Positions 7,743 through 14,032 of a stretch of DNA of 64,000 nt are shown here, one piece after another. The stretch comes from Actinomadura luteofluorescens (GTDB lineage: Bacteria > Actinomycetota > Actinomycetes > Streptosporangiales > Streptosporangiaceae): contig NZ_JACCBA010000001.1 of NCBI RefSeq assembly GCF_013409365.1, positions 8,060,001 through 8,124,000 of the forward strand, written 5' to 3'. The position numbers were made by a program, and so were the translations under genes. Under the pieces are notes generated by a model. It saw only the letters and a list, made by a program, of their open reading frames with translations, had not been told where the DNA came from and did not search any database. Position 1 is the first letter of the stretch. Every line of letters begins with the position of its first letter.

Positions 7743-8126
7743 TCACTGCTCGCTTCGCGTCGCGTCCCCGGCGGTGCCGCTCGCGCCCGTCCCGAGGTGC
7801 CGGACGCGCCGCTCGACGTCCCTGCTCGCGCCGCCGGTGTCGGGCGCCGGGTCCGACCCGAGCGTCCCGGCGGCCCGGCTCGCGCCCGTTCCCACTCCCC
7901 GGACGCGCCGCTCCACATCGGCGCGGGCCCGCTCGGCCGCCGACTCCGGCGCGCGGTCCCCGACGTCGCCGTGCCCGCCCGTCCCGAGGTGCCGGACGCG
8001 CTCCCGGACGTCGGCGCCCGCCTCGTCCCCGCCCGGCCAGGCCTCGGTTCCGAGCCTTCCCGGCCGGTCGCTCGCGCCGGTGCCGACGCGCAGGACGCGC
8101 CGCTCGACGTCCGTCCCGGCGTCCAT
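7743..8126 (-). CDS. tandem-repeat protein of unknown function, divergent from clpP pair
   Basis: A 127-residue protein with near-total G/C third positions in this frame only, so real coding is likely. It consists almost wholly of four units starting at D6, D39, D70 and D103 with the core D-V-E-R-R-V-R-x-x-G-T-G-A-S; spacing is 33, 31 and 33 residues, with variable Gly/Ala/Asp-rich linkers. There is no signal peptide or membrane helix. I use the ATG at 8126 (GAGGAG nine bases upstream); a GTG at 8147 preceded by a G-rich site is an alternative. The protein is not recognised. Divergence from the two clpP genes across a 38-bp palindrome suggests shared control, and it might be a substrate, adaptor or assembly partner of that protease (inference). 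Confidence 0.6.
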   Translation of the reverse strand: MDAGTDVERRVLRVGTGASDRPGRLGTEAWPGGDEAGADVRERVRHLGTGGHGDVGDRAPESAAERARADVERRVRGVGTGASRAAGTLGSDPAPDTGGASRDVERRVRHLGTGASGTAGDATRSEQ

Positions 8127-8251
8127 GCCGCTGGTCTCCTCGCGCACGCTTCCCCCCGGCCTCTCGTCCGAACACTGCTCATACCCGCGCCGACCAGGCA
8201 ACAAGCCCTCGCGCGCGCAAACACGGCGGTCGAGCCCGCGGACGGGGCGGG

Positions 8252-8289
8252 CCGTGCTGCTCTGGGCGGATCCGCCCAGAGCAGCACGG
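8252..8289. promoter_or_regulatory. 38-bp perfect palindrome before the clpP pair
   Basis: A gapless palindrome with 19-bp arms centred between 8270 and 8271, its core being TCTGGGCGGATCCGCCCAGA. It lies 38 bases before the first clpP start and about 125 bases before the divergent repeat-protein start. It resembles in outline the TCTGCC-N3-GGCAGA site recalled for PopR in Streptomyces, so it is the best candidate operator for the PopR-like protein encoded at 9565-9927; as RNA it would also form a very stable hairpin. Confidence 0.65.
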
Positions 8290-8326
8290 GCTGCGACCGG
8301 TGCGCGGGCGGGCGCAGAGTGAAGGC

Positions 8327-8956
8327 ATGAGTGAGGAACAGGCAATCCCGTTGTTCAACGAACGAGTGCGGCGCGAGCTCTACCAGCAGCGCGTCCTCGT
8401 CCTCGACGGCCCGCTGGACGACGACAACGGCACGCTGCTGGCGACGCAGCTGATGATCCTGGCGAGGGAGGACTCCTCGACCGACATCGCGCTGTGGATC
8501 CATTCCCCCGGCGGGTCGGTGCCGTCGATGCTGGCGATCCGCGACGTCATGCGGCTCATCCCGTGCGACGTGTCCACGCTGGTGCTCGGCATCGCCTACA
8601 GCGCCGGCCAGTTCCTGCTGTCGTCCGGCACCCCCGGCAAGCGCCGCGCCATGCCGCACGCCCGCGTGCTGATGCACCAGGGCTCCGCCGGGATCGGGGG
8701 CGCCGCCGTCGACATCGAGCTGCAGGCCAACGACCTGCGCCACACCCGCGACACGGTGCTCGGGCTCATCGCCGAGGACACCGGCCGGCCCCTCGAGCAG
8801 GTCTTCGACGACTCGCTGCACGACCGCTGGTACACGGCGCGCGAGGCGCTCGACTACGGGTTCGTCGACGCGATCGTCAGCTCGTTCGACGAGGTCATGC
8901 CCGCCCGCCGCCGCCCCGTGGGGCTCGGCGCCCCGTCCGGAGGATCCGCCCGATGA
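8327..8956 (+). CDS. clpP: ATP-dependent Clp protease proteolytic subunit, active type
   Basis: A 209-residue ClpP (S14 peptidase). The triad is intact: S92 in GIAYSAGQ, H117 in VLMHQGSAG and D162 in the DDSLHD segment. The substrate-binding loop HSPGGSV and the handle helix region are present. There is no long propeptide. ClpP stacks as two heptamer rings and degrades proteins delivered by ClpX or ClpC. It overlaps the next clpP by ATGA, and with the PopR-like gene downstream this matches the accessory clpP3-clpP4 locus of Streptomyces rather than the housekeeping clpP1-clpP2. Expression is probably conditional, through the upstream palindrome. Confidence 0.92.
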   Translation: MSEEQAIPLFNERVRRELYQQRVLVLDGPLDDDNGTLLATQLMILAREDSSTDIALWIHSPGGSVPSMLAIRDVMRLIPCDVSTLVLGIAYSAGQFLLSSGTPGKRRAMPHARVLMHQGSAGIGGAAVDIELQANDLRHTRDTVLGLIAEDTGRPLEQVFDDSLHDRWYTAREALDYGFVDAIVSSFDEVMPARRRPVGLGAPSGGSAR

Positions 8957-9555
8957 GCACCTACACGATCCCGAACGTCATCGCGCAGCACCCCCGCGGT
9001 GAGCGCATCATGGACGTCTACTCGCACCTGCTGACCGAGCGGATCATCTACCTCGGCACCGCCATCGACGCGGGGGTGGCGAACGCGCTCGTCGCGCAGC
9101 TGCTGTACCTGGAGTCCGACAACCCCGAGAGCGACATCCAGCTGTACATCAACTGCGAGGGAGGAGACCCGAGCGCGATGCTCGCCGTGTACGACACGCT
9201 GCGCTACATCCGCCCGCAGGTGGCGACGACGTGCGTGGGGCAGGCCGTCGCCGTCGGCGCCGTCCTCCTCGCCGCGGGCACCCCCGGCAAACGGGCGGCG
9301 CTTCCCCACACCCGCGTCGTCCTGCACCAGCCGATGGGGCAGGGCCGCGGAGCGATCCCGGACCTCATCCTCCAGGCCGACGAGGTGGTCCGGGTGCGCG
9401 CGGACATCGAGAGCATCCTCTCCCGGCACACCGGACAGGACATCACGACCCTGCGCACCGACACCGACCGCGACCGCGTCTTCACCGCGCGGACGGCACT
9501 GGAGTACGGCCTCCTCGACCACGTGATCGAGGAGCGGCAGCCGATACCCGCGTAG
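8953..9555 (+). CDS. clpP: ClpP-like subunit lacking the catalytic serine
   Basis: A 200-residue ClpP homolog translationally coupled to the preceding one (ATG overlaps its stop). The fold is complete, with YINCEGGDPSAM, GTPGKRAALPHTRVVLHQPMG (H125) and the acidic TDTDRD segment (D170). But the nucleophile motif reads GQAVAVGAVLL where active ClpPs have GQAASMGA: the serine position is A100. By family knowledge the subunit should therefore be unable to cleave, and probably forms a structural or gating ring with the active partner, as ClpR proteins do in cyanobacteria and plastids. Confidence in the family is high; the ring model is inferred. Confidence 0.9.
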   Translation: MSTYTIPNVIAQHPRGERIMDVYSHLLTERIIYLGTAIDAGVANALVAQLLYLESDNPESDIQLYINCEGGDPSAMLAVYDTLRYIRPQVATTCVGQAVAVGAVLLAAGTPGKRAALPHTRVVLHQPMGQGRGAIPDLILQADEVVRVRADIESILSRHTGQDITTLRTDTDRDRVFTARTALEYGLLDHVIEERQPIPA

Positions 9556-9564
9556 CGGGCACGG

Positions 9565-9927
9565 CTACGCGGCGAGGGCGTACGCCGCCTGGCAGGTCGG
9601 GCCGGCCGGAACCGCGGCCGGCACGGCCAGCAGGGTCGTCGCGATCGCGAGCGTCAGGTCGCCGAGCGTCACGTCCAGGGCGCCGGCGACCGCGGCGATC
9701 ATCTCGCTGGACGGCTCCTTGACGCCGCGCTCCATCTCCGAGAGGTACTGCGGCGAGACCCCGGCGCGGCGGGCGGTCTCCACCAGTATCTCGCCGCGTT
9801 CGAGGCGCAGGCGCCGCAGGCACTGGCCGAGCGCGTCGCGCCACAGCGGCTCCGCCGCGGGGTCGCGGGGCGTCTCGTCGGCGGGCCTGTCGTCGGGTGG
9901 TGCGAGCGGTCGCGCGGTCTCGGCCAT
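9565..9927 (-). CDS. popR: PopR-like XRE-family regulator with Ala-Ala C-terminus
   Basis: A 120-residue protein with an N-terminal charged stretch (1-30), an XRE/Cro helix-turn-helix (about 33-93; VETARRAGVSPQYLSEMERG) and a C-terminal hydrophobic, alanine-rich tail ending AYALAA. PopR of Streptomyces lividans activates clpP3-clpP4 and is itself destroyed by the housekeeping ClpP through its two terminal alanines, so both the location directly after the clpP pair and the LAA end, which also mimics an ssrA tag, fit. It is convergent with clpP. Expected role: activates the accessory ClpP when the main protease is impaired. Confidence 0.75.
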   Translation of the reverse strand: MAETARPLAPPDDRPADETPRDPAAEPLWRDALGQCLRRLRLERGEILVETARRAGVSPQYLSEMERGVKEPSSEMIAAVAGALDVTLGDLTLAIATTLLAVPAAVPAGPTCQAAYALAA

Positions 9928-10008
9928 GCGCACATCGTAGATCGGCCGCGCCGTGGCCCCCAGGAATTCCGCCGACCGCAGAACGGCGGGGCCTGCCATC
10001 CTGGGAGC

Positions 10009-11136
10009 ATGCGCGTACTGGTCGTGGGAGCGGGGATCATCGGGGCCGCGCTGGCGGACCGGCTCACCCGCCCGGCGTCCGGCGCCGCCGTGCGCCTGAC
10101 CGTGGTCGAGGCGGAGGGCCCGGGCGCCGGGACGTCCGGCGCGAGCTACGCCTGGATCAACGCCAACGACCCCTCCGACCCGGGCTACCACCGGTTCCGG
10201 ACGGCGGCGATGTCCACCTGGCGCGACCTGGCGGGGGGCTTCGACGACCCGGCCTGGTACCGGCCGTCGGGCAACCTCACGTGGGCGGCCGGGGACTCCG
10301 CGAAGGAGCGGCTGGCCGACCGGGTCGCCCGCCTCTCCGGCCTCGGCTACCCCGCCGGCCTGATCACCTCCGACCGCCTCCGCGCGCTGGAACCGCACGT
10401 CGCGGCTCCACCCGACGCGCTCGCCGCGCACTACCCCGGCGAGGCCCACCTGCACGGAGGGCCCGCCGCTAGGGCACTGGCCCGGCGCGCCCGCGCATCC
10501 GGCGCCGGCCTCGTGACGGGCCGCGCGGTCCGCCTCAACACCGACGGCGACCGCGTCACCGGCGTCCGGCTCGACGACGGCCGCGACCTGGACGCCGACC
10601 TCACGGTCTGCGCGGCGGGCCGGCACAGCCCCGCGCTGCTGGCCACCGCGGGGGTCGCACTGCCGCTGGTCGACCCGTCCGAGCCGGGCTCGGCCGCCCC
10701 CTGCCTCGTCGCCACCACTTCTCCGGTGCACGGCGCCCTCAACGGCCTCGTCCATGCCCCCGGCCTGTCCGCCCGGCCCGCGGAGAACGGGGGACTGGTC
10801 TTGGAAGCCGACGACCTGGACGCCGGAATCGACGAGTCGGCCTCCCCGGCGCTCATCCAGGCGGTCGGCGGCGAACTGCTCGCCCGCGCGCGTGCGCTCG
10901 TCCCCACCCTGACCGCGACCATCGCCGAGGTGCGGCGCTGCGTACGCCCCCTGCCAGTGGACGGGTACCCGCTCATCGGCTTCCAGCGCCCCGGCCTGTA
11001 CACCGCCGTCACCCACAGCGGCATCACCCTCGCCCCCCACCTGGCCGCCCTGATCGCCCAAGAGATCGCCGGCAGACCGTCCCCGGCACTCGCCCCCTAC
11101 CGCCCGGACCGGGCGGCCCCTCACCCGGAGCTCTAG
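10009..11136 (+). CDS. FAD-dependent oxidoreductase, D-amino-acid-oxidase family
   Basis: A 375-residue flavoprotein of the DAO fold. The N-terminal dinucleotide-binding motif is VVGAGIIGAALADRL (residues 4-18), a glutamate (VVEAEGPG) follows at the end of strand 2, GTSGASYAWIN is the usual second FAD contact, and near the C-terminus RPLPVDGYPLIGF plus THSGITLAPHLAALI close the FAD site. Such enzymes oxidise amino acids, sarcosine or imino acids; the substrate here is not determinable. The promoter region is shared with no clear partner, and a TetR gene follows 53 bases later. Confidence 0.85.
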   Translation: MRVLVVGAGIIGAALADRLTRPASGAAVRLTVVEAEGPGAGTSGASYAWINANDPSDPGYHRFRTAAMSTWRDLAGGFDDPAWYRPSGNLTWAAGDSAKERLADRVARLSGLGYPAGLITSDRLRALEPHVAAPPDALAAHYPGEAHLHGGPAARALARRARASGAGLVTGRAVRLNTDGDRVTGVRLDDGRDLDADLTVCAAGRHSPALLATAGVALPLVDPSEPGSAAPCLVATTSPVHGALNGLVHAPGLSARPAENGGLVLEADDLDAGIDESASPALIQAVGGELLARARALVPTLTATIAEVRRCVRPLPVDGYPLIGFQRPGLYTAVTHSGITLAPHLAALIAQEIAGRPSPALAPYRPDRAAPHPEL

Positions 11137-11150
11137 CGGTACGGGCCAGA

Positions 11151-11168
11151 CTTACCGTGTACGGATAG
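11151..11168. promoter_or_regulatory. imperfect palindrome upstream of tetR, probable autoregulatory operator
   Basis: CTTACCGTGTACGGATAG is a near-palindrome 21 bases before the TetR start at 11190. Its half-site TTACcG/TACGG resembles the TTACGGCGTACG sites repeated three times before the quinone oxidoreductase gene, so one repressor probably binds both. Confidence 0.5.
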
Positions 11169-11189
11169 AGTGCGTCGGGAGGAAGACTG

Positions 11190-11897
11190 ATGAGCCCACG
11201 GACCGACGCCGACGAGCTGACCGAGCGGCCCCGCGTCCCGCTGAGCCGCAGGCGGGTCCTGCGGGCGGCCGTGCGCCTCGCCGACCGCGACGGCCTCGAA
11301 TCGCTGACCATGCGCCGGCTCGCGCAGGAGGTCGGGGTCGAGGCGATGTCGCTGTACCACCACGTCGCCAACAAGGAGGCGGTTCTCGACGGCGTCGTGG
11401 AGGTCGTCCTCGACGAGATCATGACGGCGGTGCGGGAGGCCGAGGCCCCGCCCCCCGAGCGGGACTGGCGGGCGGCGCTGCGGGCGCGGATCCTCGCCGC
11501 CCGGGACGTCCTGCTCCGCCACCGCTGGGCCCCGGGGCTGCTCGGCGCCCGCACCACCATGAACCCGGTCGTCATCGCGTACTACGACCAGGTCGTCGGC
11601 CTGCTCCGCGCGGGCGGCTTCTCCTTCGACCTGGCCCACCGCGCGCTGCACGTCCTCGGCAGCCGCGCCCTCGGGTTCGCTCAGGAGCTGTTCCAGCCCG
11701 GCGAGGCCCAGCCCGCCGACGCCGCCACGGCGGAGCAGATGGCCGACCGGTTCCCCAACCTCGCGGGGATGCTGGCGGACGCCGTCCACGACGATCCGGA
11801 CGGCACCCTCGGCTTCTGCGACGACCAGTTCGAGTTCGAGTTCGCCCTCGACCTGATCCTCGAAGGGCTGGAGCGGCGCCGCGCCGCAGGTGCCTGA
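11190..11897 (+). CDS. TetR-family regulator with TetR_C_1-type ligand domain
   Basis: A 235-residue repressor. The helix-turn-helix spans about residues 25-70 (LTMRRLAQEVGVEAMSLYHHVANKEAVLDGVV), and the long C-terminal domain (80-235) has the W-R-A-A-L-R-A-R segment and hydrophobic helices of the tetracycline-repressor-like class. It lies 114 bases before a quinone oxidoreductase whose promoter contains three copies of a TTACGGCGTA site, and it has a related site before itself, so it most likely represses both itself and that enzyme until a small hydrophobic ligand binds. Confidence 0.85.
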   Translation: MSPRTDADELTERPRVPLSRRRVLRAAVRLADRDGLESLTMRRLAQEVGVEAMSLYHHVANKEAVLDGVVEVVLDEIMTAVREAEAPPPERDWRAALRARILAARDVLLRHRWAPGLLGARTTMNPVVIAYYDQVVGLLRAGGFSFDLAHRALHVLGSRALGFAQELFQPGEAQPADAATAEQMADRFPNLAGMLADAVHDDPDGTLGFCDDQFEFEFALDLILEGLERRRAAGA

Positions 11898-11924
11898 CCC
11901 CGCCCGCGATCGCATCGACACCCC

Positions 11925-11984
11925 TTGACTGCCTTACGGCGTACGACTACCTTACGGCGTATGAGAACCTTACGGCGTACGACG
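11925..11984 (+). promoter_or_regulatory. promoter with three tandem TetR operators
   Basis: Three 18-bp direct repeats run from 11931 to 11984, each with core TTACGGCGTA(C/T)G at 11934, 11952 and 11970; TACGGCGTA is itself near-palindromic. A -35 box TTGACT (11925-11930) and, 17 bases on, TACCTT (11948-11953) form a plausible promoter that the first two operators overlap. Strong, cooperative repression is expected. Confidence 0.65.
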
Positions 11985-12011
11985 CCTGATACGCCCCCGG
12001 GGGAGACCGCC

Positions 12012-12992
12012 ATGAAGGCCTGGACCTGGGACCGCTACGGCCCGCCCGACGTGCTGGCCCTCAAGGACGTCGACGAGCCCCGCATCGCCCCCGACGAGGT
12101 GCTCGTCCGGGTGCGGGCGGCGTCCGTCAACCCCTACGACTGGCGGCACATGCGGGCCGACCCGAAGCTGGTGCGGCTCAGCTGCGGCCTGCGGCGCCCG
12201 AGGCCGGGCCTCGTCCTCGGCGCCGACCTCGCCGGGGTCGTGGCGCGGACGGGCGACGCGGTGACCGGGCTGCGGCCCGGTGACGAGGTCTTCGGAGAGG
12301 TCCGCCTCGGCTCGTTCGCCGAGGCCGTCGCCGTCCCCGAGGACCGGCTGGCCGTCAAGCCCGCCCGCCTCACCTTCGAGCAGGCGGCGTCGGTGTCGAT
12401 GGCCGCGCACACCGCGCTGCAGGGGCTGCGGGACACGGGGAGGATCGCCGCCGGGCAGCGGGTCCTCGTCAACGGCGCCTCCGGCGGCATCGGGACGTTC
12501 GCCGTCCAGCTCGCCAAGGCGTTCGGAGCCGAGGTCACCGGCGTGTGCAGCACCCGCAACCTCGAACTGGTCCGCTCCCTGGGCGCGGACCACGTCGTGG
12601 ACTACACCCGCGAGGACTTCACGGAGCGGAAGGGACGGTACGACCTGCTCCTGGACATCGTGGGCGACCGGCCGCTCGCCGGGCTGCGGCGCTGCCTGAC
12701 GTCCCGCGGCACGCTGGTGATCGTGGGCGGCATCGCCTCGCCGCGCGGCGGGCTGCTCGGCCCCGCGGGGCAGATCATCCGCGGCGCGCTGGCCTCTCCC
12801 TTCGTCAGCCAGCGCATCGACCACGTCGGCTGGAGACCCAACGCCGAGGACCTGCGGTTCCTGGCCGACCTGATGGAACGGGAGCAGGTCACGCCCGTCA
12901 TCGACCGCACCTATCCGTTCGCCGAACTCCCCGACGCCCTCCGCTACATCGAGCGCGGCCACGCCCGGGGCAAGGTCGCCATCGCCCTCTGA
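12012..12992 (+). CDS. quinone oxidoreductase-like zinc-independent medium-chain dehydrogenase
   Basis: A 326-residue NADPH:quinone-reductase-type member of the MDR superfamily. It has the GroES-like domain (residues 1-125; ASVNPYDWRH, GADLAGVV, PGDEVFGEV), the nucleotide-binding motif NGASGGIGTFAVQLAKA (about 158-174) and the C-terminal YIERGHARGKVAI. There are no structural zinc cysteines. It reduces quinones or enones, usually a detoxification role. I start at ATG 12012, with GGGGGAG six bases upstream; the longer TTG frame would translate the operator repeats. It is probably controlled by the TetR protein encoded upstream. Confidence 0.88.
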   Translation: MKAWTWDRYGPPDVLALKDVDEPRIAPDEVLVRVRAASVNPYDWRHMRADPKLVRLSCGLRRPRPGLVLGADLAGVVARTGDAVTGLRPGDEVFGEVRLGSFAEAVAVPEDRLAVKPARLTFEQAASVSMAAHTALQGLRDTGRIAAGQRVLVNGASGGIGTFAVQLAKAFGAEVTGVCSTRNLELVRSLGADHVVDYTREDFTERKGRYDLLLDIVGDRPLAGLRRCLTSRGTLVIVGGIASPRGGLLGPAGQIIRGALASPFVSQRIDHVGWRPNAEDLRFLADLMEREQVTPVIDRTYPFAELPDALRYIERGHARGKVAIAL

Positions 12993-13004
12993 CCGGCGCG
13001 GGGG

Positions 13005-13877
13005 TCAGGCCATCGCGATGGCGGCGATCCCGGCCAGCACCACGACCGAGCCTGCGAGCCGGCGGACGGCGTTCGCCTCGCCCAAGACCCGCCACGCGGC
13101 CAGTCCGCCGAGCACGATGCTCAGCTCGCGGGCGGGAGCGACCAGGCTGACCGGCGCGATCCGGAGCGCGAACAGCACGAGCAGGTACGCCACCGGCGAC
13201 AGCAGGCCGATGGTCAGCACTTCGCGCCGGTGGTCGCGCCACAGCCCGGCGACCCGCGCCCTGTCCCGCAACGCGAACGGGGCGAGGAGCAGGCTCTGGG
13301 CGAGCGCGCCGGAGCCGAAGTAGACAAGGGGCGGCACGGCCAGTCCCGTGACCGAGTGCGCGTCCCACAGCGTGTAGCCCGCGATGACGACCCCGGTCAG
13401 CACGCCGTAGAGGACGCCGGCGCGGCGCCGCGCCGGCGAGGCGCCGCCCTCCGCCGGGGCGCCACCGCTGACGACCAGGACCCCCGCGACCACCAGGAGC
13501 GCCCCGGCCAGCCCCGGCAGGCCGGGGTCCTCGCCGAGGAAGAGCACCGCCACCAGCACCGACAGCAGCGGCCCGGTCCCCCTGGCCAGGGGATAGACGA
13601 GGGACAGGTCACCGACGGCGTACCCGCGTTGCAGCACGATCCCGTACGCCACGTGCAGGATCGCGGTCACCAGTGCCGCAAGCAGCCATGTCCATTGCGG
13701 ACGCTGGGGATCCAGCACCAGGAAGACCACCGCCGCCGGGGCGAACACAACGGCCGAGACGGTGTAGTAGAGGAAGACGAACGGCGCCCCTCCGTCGCCG
13801 ACCCGTTTGGCGGAGAAGTTCCAGAACGCGTGCACCACGGCGGCGACCAGAACGAGCGAGAGGGCCCAGCCGTTCAC
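13005..13877 (-). CDS. EamA/DMT-family transporter
   Basis: A 290-residue inner-membrane protein with about ten hydrophobic helices arranged as two EamA repeats. The first includes LVAAVVHAFWNFSAKR and PLARGTGPLLSVLVAVLFLGE, the second TLWDAHSV and SLVAPARELSIVLGGL. I start at the GTG at 13877 because AGGGGAAGG lies 7 bases upstream and the first helix follows at once; the frame extends 32 codons further with no membrane segment. Substrate unknown (members export metabolites or take up nucleotide sugars). Convergent with the oxidoreductase; 155 bases separate it from the divergent beta-helix gene. Confidence 0.85.
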   Translation of the reverse strand: MNGWALSLVLVAAVVHAFWNFSAKRVGDGGAPFVFLYYTVSAVVFAPAAVVFLVLDPQRPQWTWLLAALVTAILHVAYGIVLQRGYAVGDLSLVYPLARGTGPLLSVLVAVLFLGEDPGLPGLAGALLVVAGVLVVSGGAPAEGGASPARRRAGVLYGVLTGVVIAGYTLWDAHSVTGLAVPPLVYFGSGALAQSLLLAPFALRDRARVAGLWRDHRREVLTIGLLSPVAYLLVLFALRIAPVSLVAPARELSIVLGGLAAWRVLGEANAVRRLAGSVVVLAGIAAIAMA

Positions 13878-14032
13878 GAGAAGACCTTCCCCTGGAGAGC
13901 GGTGTCCGGTTGTGGACGCCGGGCGGGATCTTCCGACCTCCCCGTGGCTACATTGAACATGAATCTCACTCAAATTTCGTGATTCGTGGGGCCGCGGGGC
14001 GCGCAGGCGGCTTCCGGGACGAGGGTTGGCTG

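Noticed and set aside
7797..8330. Plus-strand ORF opposite the repeat protein
   Set aside because: Its repeats are only the mirror of the minus-strand repeats; third-position bias and ribosome site favour the minus strand.
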